Shown here one piece after another: positions 44,341-53,859 of a stretch of 58,545 nucleotides of DNA (the stretch's first letter is position 1; every line of letters begins with the position of its first letter). Position numbers and translations under genes: made by a program. Source of the DNA: Zygnema cylindricum (taxonomy: Eukaryota; Streptophyta; Zygnematophyceae; Zygnematales; Zygnemataceae); NCBI GenBank assembly GCA_037447655.1, contig JBBHKE010001627.1, positions 250,829 through 309,373 of the forward strand. The letters run 5' to 3'. Below the pieces are notes generated by a model. It was not told where the DNA came from. It did no database searches and saw nothing but the letters and a program-made list of their open reading frames with translations.

Positions 44341-44660
44341 CATTGAAATGTTTGACTTGGAGACAATTTACTTCTTCCAAAAGGTTGGCCCAAATGAGGT
44401 TCGATCTCTGAAAAGACGAGCTGCATTTTTGCAACCTCATGTACGGATTGTACCAGTTGGTTTCCAGGAGGTCTCCTGGATATGTTGTTTTACCAATTTT
44501 TTTCTTTTTTTTGGATTCCATTGTTTTTTTTGTCAAAAGCATAAGTGTGTTGGCTCTTTGGCAAATTTTAAACAACAGGTGTTTTGAAGTACACGGTATC
44601 TTGTTTGTTAATCCAATATTTTCAAACACTCTTGTGGGAATTCATACATCCTGTCTATGT
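44341..44660 (+). other. Unassigned open frame region
   Basis: Overlapping short frames (for example 44348-44587, starting MFDLETIYFFQKVGPNEVRS) with locally normal composition after the CT tract. No family recognised. Could be an exon remnant. Confidence 0.15.
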
Positions 44661-44662
44661 TG

Positions 44663-44790
44663 ATAATTATTCTTATAAGGTAGAGAGTCGTATCCATGTA
44701 GACATCTACATGTAATAATCTTCTTCATAATTATTCTTATAAGGTAGAGAGTTGTGTCCATGTAGACATCTACATGTAATAATCTTCTTC
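44663..44790 (+). repeat. Tandem duplication, 2 x 64 bp, with inner palindrome
   Basis: Copies at 44663-44726 and 44727-44790 differ at a few bases. Each holds the hairpin CATGTAGA-CA-TCTACATG. Confidence 0.93.
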
Positions 44791-44879
44791 AATACTTTTT
44801 GTTGTAGTTTTATTATCCCCATAGCTTGTGGGCTGGTTAAGAAGTCAAAGCAGCTGATAATCTTAAAAAGAATTTATGC

Positions 44880-45260
44880 CGGATTTTGAGGTTGTTAAGT
44901 ATGTTTAGTTTCAAGTTTGTTAATACAAATTATAGGTGCACTTTGATTTTGTTGAGATGAATTATGGTAAATCCCATGTTTGTAGATGAATGTATGCTTA
45001 CTTTTGACTTTGTTAAGTTGAATTGATGCCAAATATATATTTTATTATCACAAATTTAAAGCACGTGAAGTTGAATGTAGCTTGAATTTCACGTTGTTTA
45101 GCATGAATTCAGGTTGAATTCAAGATTTTTAAGACGCTTTTATCGTGAATCTCAAGTTTGTTAATAAATTTCAAGTTTGTAGAAGGTTTTAATTCGAAAT
45201 TTCAGGTTTGTTAACATGAATTTATGTTGTGTTCTGATTTTTGAGATAAAATTATGGTTG
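44880..45260 (+). repeat. Degenerate repeat with AAGTTTGTTAAG motif, block 1
   Basis: Loose repeats of a 35-45 bp unit containing (C/A)AAGTTTGTTAA and a GAATT(C/T)ATGTTGAATT part. A second block of the same kind lies at 46980-47230. Confidence 0.65.
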
Positions 45261-45511
45261 AATTATGTTGGTTTGAAAAGATAGTTTCGTGCGTGTGTGT
45301 AGTTTCATTTGTACACAATGGTTCGTGAGTTTAATGCGTATACTATTTGAATTTTCTGTGGAGGTTCCAATAGATTTATGGATTGGGGGGAAGTAATAAT
45401 GTTGGTTTTGGAAACCTTTAGTCCTCTCTATATCTCGTGTGTGAGAAAGAGAGTCTAGACTTAGCTGGTTTTGTGTACAAACTGAGTTGACGTAGACAAG
45501 ATGTGGTGTGG

Positions 45512-45563
45512 TATATGTTTTAAGTGGCGAAAAAAACCTTGACGCTAATAACGATTCGCGGTG
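45512..45563 (-). repeat. Right member of a 50-bp inverted repeat pair
   Basis: Runs GTTTTAAGTGGCGAAAAAAA through CGCTAATAACGATTCGCGG, the inverted partner of 39762-39812. The 5.8-kb stretch between them holds satellites and LTR pieces but no transposase frame. Confidence 0.75.
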
Positions 45564-45749
45564 GTAATAGTACGGACAGCAATATTTATGTAATACAGAA
45601 GCCTCGATTACATCGCGTAACGTCTGTAAAATAAGTTTTTATATACGTGGCTCAATTTGAGTGGCTCCACCTAAAGTGGAGTGAAAAAGGACAAGATGAT
45701 AACACCACCTCGGCAATGCACGGCGGAATAATCCCAAAGATTCACTCGT

Positions 45750-46172
45750 TGCAACAGCAGGGATACACGGCATACACGGCATACACAGTAAGAATTGGGA
45801 CTTTATTAATCAGGAAGAGATTACAAGATTGAATGCTCGTTGCAGAAGTCTACTTCCAAAAGGGTTGCCTTTGGCTAGGCTTGCTGAATTGTTAGTACTA
45901 GCTAGCAGCTAGTCAACCAAGTGCTACACTTATGTACACGTGGACCTTCTCGGTCAATCAATACTTATCCAAACTATATTATATAACAACCCAGATTAAT
46001 CTACAATCTGTTGCGTTGCTATACTACTACGTTGCGTTGCTCTGCTGCTATACTAGATTCTTATGTTGTTATGCGGCGCTAATCTCACATCGCCGTTGCG
46101 CTGCTCTAACATCGCAACTTTAGCATCCACCCTACTCCGATCCAAAGCGCTCAATTCTGTAACCCTGTTACA
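45750..46172 (-). repeat. 3' LTR of retroelement I (423 bp)
   Basis: The minus strand starts TGTAACAGGGTTACAG at 46172, directly after purine-rich CTTAGTGGGAGGCAA, and ends near 45750 with GCTGTTGCA. It contains an AATAAA (TTAATAAAGTCCC) near 45810. The family is not recognised; the LTR start is of a form common in gypsy-type elements. Confidence 0.6.
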
Positions 46173-46215
46173 TTGCCTCCCACTAAGGTTTCGGCGTCCC
46201 GCTGAAACTACTTCC

Positions 46216-46434
46216 TTAGGGAGACTGGAGTTGATGGAGTATCTCGTAAGTTTCTTGTCGGTACTCCTCGAATTCCGCACGTAGAATGTCGAATTGGTTA
46301 TAGGGTTCCTCATATCTCGCCACCAAAAGCACGATGCGGCGATCAGCCGCTACAATACGTCGTCGCGTAACCCACCACCGTAGTTGTTCATCTCCCTCCT
46401 CAGGTGCAATTTCCGGTACGGTAGATGGCGGGGT
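46216..46434 (-). pseudogene. C-terminal coding remnant of retroelement I
   Basis: A 72-codon open stretch on the minus strand without an initiating Met. It is basic then acidic, contains EQLRWWVTRRRIVAADRR and EFEEYRQETYEILHQLQSP, and stops 40 bp before the LTR. The position next to polypurine tract and LTR makes it the end of a gag-pol or gag frame. No diagnostic domain is visible. Confidence 0.5.
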
Positions 46435-46539
46435 TTAGTTTGATTAATTTTTAGTGTACTGACACACCACGGTAGTTGTGGTACGGTGTAGATCTGCTGT
46501 AGGTTCACTTTGTATATGTAGGACTTCGTCATTTTTGGA

Positions 46540-46960
46540 CTTAGGAACTTTTTGGACAGAAACTGTTTCTGCTCCTTTTTGGGAATTTCATCTGAGAATT
46601 GCTCTCAGTTCTATTAGCAGAATTATCTGAAATTTTGCATGTGTGTTCTTCCTTGTATTGAAAATATTGTTGAAAATTTGCAGACCTATTTTTTGTCTGA
46701 TTTTCTTGTGGCTTCATTGTGAAGTTGGTCAGATTTATCAAAGTTCTGGCAAGCTGTTTTTATGCAAATTCGACTAGGTGGTGTGATAATTTTGTTGGCA
46801 TATTAATATGAAAAATTGTGGGAATACTTAATGGCATAGAAAAAATATGTTTATGAAGTTTCAGATTTATTTGGTACCTCTGTATAATTCTGAGTGGTTT
46901 CAAAGTAGGCTGTTTTTGGGGTAGTCTATGGTGCTTCCGATGGTAAATTCATGGCTGGAA
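46540..46960 (+). mobile_element. LTR fragment, family 5-like, plus orientation
   Basis: Matches the reverse complement of the inner part of the solo LTR in E (about 35005-35405): GAAATTTTGCATGTGTGTTC, CATTGTGAAGTTGG, GTTCTGGCA, and near its end GTAGTCTATGGTGCTTC and AATTCATGGCTGG. Both ends are missing. Confidence 0.75.
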
Positions 46961-46979
46961 TTTCTTCAAACCAACAAAT

Positions 46980-47230
46980 TTGAAGTTTGTTAAGCTGTAA
47001 TCTAGTGAATTTCACAAATTTTTGCAGACATTCAAGTTTGTTAAAATCAATTCTAGTGAATTTTAACTTTGTTAAGACGAATTCATGTTGGAACTTACGT
47101 TTGTCAACAAGAATTTATGTTGAATTCGAGTTTGTTAAGGTGAACTTATGCTGGGAATTTATGTTGTGCTTAGTGTTGGGAATATGTGTTGTGAGTTTAT
47201 GTTTCTTTGGTGAAATTAAAGTTTGTATAT
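46980..47230 (+). repeat. Degenerate repeat with AAGTTTGTTAAG motif, block 2
   Basis: Same word set as 44880-45260, unit about 35-45 bp and strongly diverged. Confidence 0.65.
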
Positions 47231-47249
47231 GATTGAATGGTACTTGCAG

Positions 47250-47441
47250 GATCCTTTGTTTTTCAAGGCATTCGGAAGGGCTGTGGCTTTGTTTGACTAC
47301 GAATTAGTGTTGACGAAACCGAAGGGAGTTCAAGCCTGTGTTGTAACCCCTAGGGAAAAGAGCAGTGCCAAAGACCATACTGAGGAGTTAAACTCAAGAA
47401 GGGAGAGGAGAGGGAGAGTGGGAGGGAGGAGAGGGAGGTAG
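47250..47441 (+). other. Possible exon, unrecognised
   Basis: GTACTTGCAG, a good acceptor-like site, precedes an open frame beginning DPLFFKAFGRAVALFDYELV and TKPKGVQACVVTPREK. It continues into a purine-rich repeat. No family recognised and no matching upstream exon found. Confidence 0.2.
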
Positions 47442-47560
47442 GGAGGGAGGGGAGGGAGGGAAGCAACGAGAGAGGAGGGAGGGATTGCACATGTGGACCA
47501 GATGGGGATGCGAGAGAGGGAGAGGAAGGGAGAGGGAGGGAGGTGGGGATCAGATGGTTT
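47400..47560 (+). repeat. Purine-rich (GGGA/GAGG) tract
   Basis: GGGAGGGAGG words on the plus strand, complementary in type to the CT satellite at 40715. Confidence 0.85.
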
Positions 47561-47638
47561 CGCAGGACTGGTTATTGTTTGATCACTTTTCGTGCAGTCA
47601 AGCTTGTCTTGCCGATACTATCTTTTTTTTTTTGCTTA

Positions 47639-48375
47639 GGGTAACATTCCATTAGGCGGTCCCAATAAATGTACGGACAAGTATACTGACAGCGTTTACT
47701 GGAAGTCCGCTCTATTATGTCGGGCTAGTAACAAACATTCCTCAATTATGATTGGCGCCACATAAGTTACAGTCCAGATTCTAAAAATCTTAAAATAATC
47801 TACAAACAGGATATCTGTACGAAATATCCGTACGACCGGAGGTAGTTAATGATTTGTGCATAAAGTTTTCGGCCAGATTTTGACTTGAAAATAGAAATCG
47901 AAATTTGGAAATGGAATGGCAAAAGGATGAGGCAAACTTTGAAGGTCGCGGCAAAACCTTGAATGTCGGTGGATGTCAGACGAAGCGTGCGAGGATATTT
48001 TCAACCTGACATCCATCCAGCGTGGCAGACGGCACATGGCCTGTACGACGTGCACGCCTGTGATCCCTTGATCAAAGTAGATATGTATTTGTTTTTTGAC
48101 GTGTACCAATGGCAATTATCTCGTGGGCCCCAACTCTCCTCGCGAGGAGAGTTGGGGCCCACGAGATGATGTGCCCGATTGCTTCGCGGATCTAAAATAG
48201 TGAAACATCCAACGGTCAGGAATCACTCCTACATCACTGGAGCTTCCCGACAGCTTTCCAGTAGCGATGTTTCGTCTTACAAAAAAAAATTGATGGTACG
48301 GATATGTACGGTGCTGTACGAATACGTACGGCGTCCAGTAGCAAACCTCACTTTTCGTCTAATGGAAACATACCC
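47639..48375. mobile_element. Tourist-like MITE, family M2, copy 1 (737 bp)
   Basis: Terminal inverted repeats GGGTAACATTCCATTAGGCG and, at the right, complement GGGTATGTTTCCATTAGACG. Both ends are flanked by TTA (47636-47638 and 48376-48378). TTA targets and GGG termini are the hallmark of PIF/Harbinger MITEs (Tourist). The copy contains a perfect 50-bp palindrome and no transposase. The open frames inside are not supported. Confidence 0.8.
48118..48167. repeat. Perfect 50-bp palindrome
   Basis: Left arm 48118-48142 (ATCTCGTGGGCCCCAACTCT then CCTCG) and right arm 48143-48167 are exact reverse complements with no spacer. It is GC-rich in AT-rich surroundings and lies off-centre in the MITE. 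Confidence 0.98.
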
Positions 48376-48378
48376 TTA

Positions 48379-48700
48379 GGGTGGACTTCCATTAGGCGTC
48401 CCAGTAATTGTACGGAAATTTTTACTGAAGGGCGTGCCTTCCATTAGGTCGCGTCTGTAAACCTGCGTGGCTCATTCTGGTTGGTAACACGTGATTTAAT
48501 ATTCGATGCTTAAAATCTGGAAAGAATCTTCGAATGCAATGTCAGAACGCAATATCTGTACGAGCGGAGGTAATATCTGTACCAGTGGAGATAATATCTG
48601 AACCAGCGGAGGTAATTAATGACTCGTACAGAGGGAGCCTCGTACATCAAAATCCAATGATCAAGAATCGTCCTTCAATAGAGTCGTTGCAGAGCGATGG
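48379..48700. mobile_element. Tourist-like MITE, family M2, copy 2, truncated
   Basis: Begins GGGTGGACTTCCATTAGGCG right after the TTA shared with copy 1, and follows it through GTACGG and the AATCCAATGATCAAGAATC region, then ends where element F begins. The right terminus is absent. Confidence 0.65.
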
Positions 48701-48809
48701 TGGTCCTACCGAAGGACCAAGTTGGGAAAATTACTTCAAGTACTTTAGGCGTTTGCGCCTTCCACTCCTCCAATCTTTCTTTTCTTGCTTTTGATGCAAC
48801 TTGCTTAGG

Positions 48810-50389
48810 TTCCTCTCATTTCTCCTTGGAGTTTGCTCCTCTCACCTTAGAGAGTCCTGCTTTACCTACACAGAGCAACAATTTTTATTTTCCAATAGCC
48901 TGTGTTAGCATGTCGGCCGCGTTTTCCTTGTCTAGCCTGTACTCAAATGCCACGGCCTCGACAATTGTCGTGTCCCTAATAAAATGATATCACATATCAA
49001 TGTTCTTGGCCTTAGGATGATTGATATGATTTTTTATCAAAGCCAGACAACTCTGGCTATCTGTATAGATAGTTGTCTTGGATTTCTGCACAAACCCTAG
49101 CTTGTTCAAAAATGCTCTGAGCCGCTTGTTCAAAAATGCTCTGAGCCATAAGACCTCCTTTACTGTGGCGTTGGCCGCCATGTATTCGGCCTTCATAGTT
49201 GAAACTGTCACCGTTATCTGGAGTTTGCTTCTCCAATGTTGTTTCCCTGGCTTGTTTAGGAATTGACTTGTTTAGGAATCGACTGAGGATTCCAATGGCG
49301 GTGGCGATGTCTGGACGGGTGCAGTTCATCGCGTAGATGAGTGCTCCCAGTGCTTCACGGTATGGAGCCTTGACTGGCTCGTCCTGAATTTCAAGGTCCT
49401 TAATAAACTTTTTCCCTTGCTCTACGGGTGAGGAGATGCCAATTGCGTCTTGAAGTCGAAATCTAGTAAAAAGCTCTCCTATGTACTTTCTTTGACTGAG
49501 ACAGATCTTCCTGTTCTCTTTGTCTCTAAGTACTTCAATACCAAGTACGCACTTAATCTCACCTAGATCTTTCATTGCAAATGCATATGATAGCATTTGC
49601 TTGACTTTTGTTATCTCCTCTTTAGTTTTTCCTAGGATCATCAGATCGTCTACATAGATTGCTATAATTATCTTGCTTTGTGGGTGATAATATACTAAGA
49701 AATCTGATTGGAGTTTTATGAATCCCTCTCCTTGCAGATATTCATCTATCTTAATACCCAAAATCTGGGAGATTGCTTAAGGCCGTAAAGAGCCTTTGAG
49801 AGTTTGCAAACATTATGGGGGTTCATCGGGTCCTCATACCCTTTCGGTTGAGTCATGTAGAGTTCCTCCTCGAGTTCTCCGTGGAGAAAGGCCGTTTTCA
49901 CGTCCATCTGCTCAACTTCTAGGTCGAGGATGGCGGCGAGGGCACGAAATTGGCCGAACTGAGGTAAATTTCACGCCCGATGCGCATGTCTCCTTATATT
50001 CTATGACCTTGTTTCTGAGTGTACCCCTTAGCAACCAACCTTGCTTTGTAGGGTTCAATTTTTCCATCCGTGTTTGTTTTTATCTTAAAGGTCCACTTAC
50101 TCCCAAATGGGTTTATCATCTTTGGCAGGTCCTCTTGTGTTTGTGTGCCATTGCTGAGAATGGAAGCCATCTCTTCATTAGCGCCAACCTTCCACTTATC
50201 AGAGTCTGTCTATGTGCCATTCTTAAAAATGGAAGCCATCTCTTCATTAGCGGTGGCCTTCCACTTATCGAAGTCTTCACCTACAAGAACACTTGTGAGA
50301 GTAGATGGTTCCTCAACCAGCGCCATCATAGCAGACTTTTTCCTTGGAGTCTTCGACATCTCTACCCACTCACCGAACTTGTTAGGTGA
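48810..50389 (-). pseudogene. Element F reverse transcriptase / RNase H
   Basis: The minus strand from 50389 shows the linker and RT start (KWKATANEEMASI, PYKARLVAKGYTQKQG), [22 protein letters not shown], and the frame 49057-49761 with catalytic YVDD (nt 49645-49656), GIEVLRDKENRKICLSQ and APYREALGALIYAMNCTRPDI. A 69-bp tandem duplication (50142-50210 / 50211-50279) repeats the start of the RT domain. RNase H has lost its middle: FLNKPGKQHW joins directly to RSKLQ..STMKAEYMA near 49225-49250, which removes the first catalytic Asp. A 24-bp duplication lies near 49100-49150. The end reads ADMLTQAIG. Confidence 0.88.
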
Positions 50390-50427
50390 GTTTTTTCCTC
50401 TACTCGATTGGTCAATTAGTTTTGTTG

Positions 50428-50432
50428 TTGGG
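50428..50432. repeat. Left target-site duplication of array D
   Basis: ttggg, matching 56422-56426. Confidence 0.85.
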
Positions 50433-51315
50433 TGTTGTTTTGAAAGCTTTAGTCCTCACTAAGTCTCCAATTTGAGGGGAGTGTCTTTCGAGTACTTAGT
50501 CTATTTTGTGAAAGTCTGGTTGAGTTTGTACCAAAATTAGTGTGACAGTGAACAGTGACGGATTATACTATGTATCACATTAACGGGACATGCGTCAAAA
50601 AATTGAAAAGGGACACTCTGTAAGACTTGGTTCTACGACTCAGATTCACCAAAAGACCGAGGTGTCACACACAAAGTTTCATCTTGGATGAAACTTCTCA
50701 AAGATGGACGGTGAAGATTTGCTGCCGACGTACACTTATCAACCTGGACCACGTCTATGATTTTTCGACGTGTTTTGTACAATATAGTGTGAAATGACAT
50801 ATCACCTTTTGTACATAGGCGTGTTTTGTTTGATTAAGGACTCAATTCAAATTCATTTTTTATGAAATACCTTGACATATTCTGGTATTCTTCTTAACTC
50901 TGATAGATATTATTGATGCATGGCTGATATGCCTTCTCACCTTGATTAGGATAATGAGTGGCTGCTAGCTTTTAGAAGGATAGATCTTTAAGGTATAAGA
51001 GTACGACTTAACCATTTCAGAAGTTAGGAACTTGTTTTACCAAAATTATGCTTTAGCATTTTGATATCTTTTGACTGAGAGTTTCTCTCAGATCTGTCTG
51101 CATATTTCGATGTTAATTTGCACTTGTGTTCCTCTTTGTATTATCTGCATTGTATCAGATCTGTAGGCCGTTTGGTTGCGTAATATGTCTGTGGCTGTGT
51201 TCCAAAGTTGTATGTTTTTTGATCATATGTGAGAGCATTTTGCTTTTATTAATTCTATGATGACTACTCCTGCCTCATATTCATCTTCAGTTGGTGTAGT
51301 ATCCATAGAACAACA
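50433..51315 (+). repeat. LTR 1 of array D (883 bp)
   Basis: TGTTGTTTTGAAAGC to AGAACAACA. An open frame MMTTPASYSSSVGVVSIEQQ lies in its last 60 bp and continues without stop through the PBS into gag. Confidence 0.9.
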
Positions 51316-52403
51316 GGTTACAGTCTTGCCCTCACGAATACCAGTTTTTGATGGAATGAAATACCTTTATTGGTCTGATTTGGTTCTGTCTTATTTTACT
51401 CAGGTTAAACTCTTTGATGTAGTTGAACTTAGTCTTGCTGAAACTGATGCATCCTATGGTGGGAAAAATCAGCAGGCTTAACATCTTTTAAAGTTAATGA
51501 TTTCAGAGGACTTACTTATGTCACATATCAAGATGAAAAAAGCATCAAAAATTTGGACTTCACTGAAAACTATCTATTTGAAAGCTAATGCTTAGCATAA
51601 GATTATTACAGCTGTGAACAACTGGGACTCTAGGTATAGTGGTGGTAGCATGGCTGAATATTGTAATGGACTTCGGCTTTTATTGACAGAGAATGCATGT
51701 TCAGGGGGGAATTTCTCTCCTTATCATCAGGCTATGATTCTTATGCGAGGTCTTCCTGAATAATATAAAAGAGCCTCAGCAAATTTGAAAAAATTTGATA
51801 AAATTGGATAAGTCAGTCTGGAATCTAGCAACAGCTATAGAACTAGTGCTAGAGGAAGAGTCCACAGCTATTGCTCTTAATCCAGGAAATTCATTTGTAG
51901 CTTTTAATGCTCAGTATCAAGGTAACAGATCTCAAGGTTATCATTTGTATAACAAGTGTGTCTACTGTTAGAATCAAGGACATTTCAACAAACAGTGTCC
52001 TAAGTTTCACAAAGCTTGTGAGACAGGTGTGTTCAAAAATGGATGGAACCTGAGAGGGATCTACACACCACAATTGTCACCTTTTACACCACCGAGAGCT
52101 CGTTCGAAAAATGAGGCGTTTTTAGTTGACATATCATAGCCTGATTCGGTCAACAAGGGAAATGTGGAGGATGTTGTCAGTTTTCCAAAAACTGATGACA
52201 AAGAATTCTTCGCTTTTGCAAAACTGATAGAAGGAGACAAAGACAACGGATGGATCATGGACTCCAAAAGCTCTTCTCATATGTGTCGGAAAAAGGCTTC
52301 CTTCTTAGATTTGCAACCTATCCCATCTAGGCAGATCTACTATGTTTGTTGTGCCACATTGAAGGGAAAGCTTAAAGAACTATCATCCTTATGTGTGAGA
52401 TAG
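51257..52403 (+). pseudogene. Array D gag and protease
   Basis: Gag begins IPVFDGMKYLYWSDLVLSYFTQVKLFDVVE and stops at 51481, then continues in other frames (MSHIKMKKASKIWTSLKTIY, YHQAMILMRGLPE). The zinc knuckle near 51953-51994 reads CVYC-stop-NQGHFNKQC, with a stop inside as in E but at another codon. The protease frame 52164-52403 has WIMDSKSSSHMC, where the catalytic Gly of DSG is Lys. The protein would not be active. Confidence 0.85.
51316..51330 (+). other. Primer-binding site of array D, decayed half-tRNA type
   Basis: GGTTACAGTCTTGCC in the place where E has GGTTATGGGCCGGC; the second unit at 56256 has AGTTACGGGCCTGCC. Each keeps a different part of the ancestral site. Confidence 0.6.
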
Positions 52404-52419
52404 ATGGATAGGCATTTCT

Positions 52420-53720
52420 TAGAACTCTCTATGATCTATTATATGTCCCTCAGTTTAAAAAGAAATTGTTTTCTACCTCATTTGCAAAAAGTAGAGGCTT
52501 TGAAATACCTCAGAAAGTAAGGAAAGAAAATAGTTAGGAAAGAGGGAAGGGTAGCTGTAATGGGAACTAGAAGCCCAAACAACTTGTACCGGATGGACCT
52601 GGTGAATAAAAATTCTTTTGCTTTCTCCAATGTCTTATCTGATTATGTTTTGTGGCATAAAAGAATGGGTCATGTTCATAACGATAGGCTAGAAAAGATG
52701 GTAAAGTATGATATGGTAGAATGAGTTAAGCTTGGTTAGCAACAATCAAATATTTGTGATGGCTGTGCTTTGGGTAAGCTTCATAAACTTCCTTAACCTC
52801 AACTTGTAGATTTTTGAGCAACTAACCTTTTAGAGGTTATTCACTCAGATGTGAGGGGACACTCAAAAATACCATCTCTGGGTGGCAGCAAATACTTAGT
52901 TACATTCACAGACAACTTCTCCAAATTCAGCCGGATCTATTTCATGAAAGAGATAAAGGAGTTCTTCACTCAGTTTCAACACTTTGGGATCTGGGCAGAA
53001 AAGCTTCATGGCAGATCAATTTTTTCTCCAAGATTTGATAATAGAGGTGAATTCACTTCAAATGAATTTGCTTCTTATTTAAAGGAAAATGGCATCTCTC
53101 ATATGTTTACCGTTCCATATACTCTTGAGCAAAATGGAGTCTCAGAAAGGTTGAAAAGAACTCTCACTGAGAGTGTTAAATCTATGATGGTAGATAAAGG
53201 AGTATATATTAAGTTTAGGGCTGAAGCTTATCAAACTGCAACCTATACTAGGATCTGATCAGAAATTAGATCTGTTCAAGGAAAAACACCCTATGAAGTG
53301 TGGACAGGCAAAAAACCGGATGTCAGTTACTTCAAAGTTTTTGGTAGCAAGTGCTTTGTACTAGATAATTACCAAATTGAAAAGTGAGTCCAAAGTCTAA
53401 ACCATGAATCTTCATGGGATATGATGGTTAATTTTTAGAATACAAGGTTTATTCTCCTAATAAATATACCATTCAGATTGGGAATAATATTATAGTGAAG
53501 GATGAGAGTGAGTTAGTAGATGTATTTGATATGTCATTTTGGATCAAATTCCTTTTCAGTCACCTGCTTCTACTTCTTCTTCTCCTGGAGCAAAAAAAAC
53601 TGGAATAACATTAGCTAGTGACCATCAAAGAACATCTGGCAATAATCTTCCTCGACCCCAAAATCGAAGTCGAGATCCAACAGTTCGAGCCTCTGATTTT
53701 TGAGGGGGAAGATGAGAGAG
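52420..53720 (+). pseudogene. Array D integrase
   Basis: Pre-integrase (VLWHKRMGHVHNDRL, ICDGCALGKLH, 52640-52790, with stops) and core frame 52851-53258. In the core, FTDNFSKFSRIYFM, then RFDNRGEFTS where SDNGGEFTS is expected, and EQNGVSERLKRTL around the Glu position. The C-terminal part (GKKPDVSYFKVFGSKCFVLD, about 53305-53365) follows after a frame change. RPQNRSRDP and a serine-rich linker close it. Confidence 0.85.
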
Positions 53721-53859
53721 TTCTCGCTTGAGAGGAGAACAAGTTCAAATGTTTTTTCTGCAAGCACCGGGGAGCCTCTTACCATTTAGGAAGCATTTTC
53801 TGTTATTTAAAAAAATCACTAGATTGCAGTTGCAAATGATGAGATGAGGTGGATTATGG

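Larger units (their letters stand above)
48700..50432 (-). mobile_element. Copia element F (Tnt1-like), 3' pol part, split by array D
   Basis: Minus-strand pol of a family distinct from 1, 2 and H. The reading ...NSPNKFGEWVEMS... of its integrase-RT linker is cut at 50432, exactly at the 5' LTR of D. F resumes at 56422 after D, with ttggg on both sides. No LTR of F is visible at the left end, where it meets a truncated MITE. Confidence 0.9.

Noticed and set aside
46053-46313. 86-codon minus-strand frame as a gene
   Set aside because: It crosses the boundary between the end of retroelement I coding and its LTR. The supported frame there is the other one ending at 46216.
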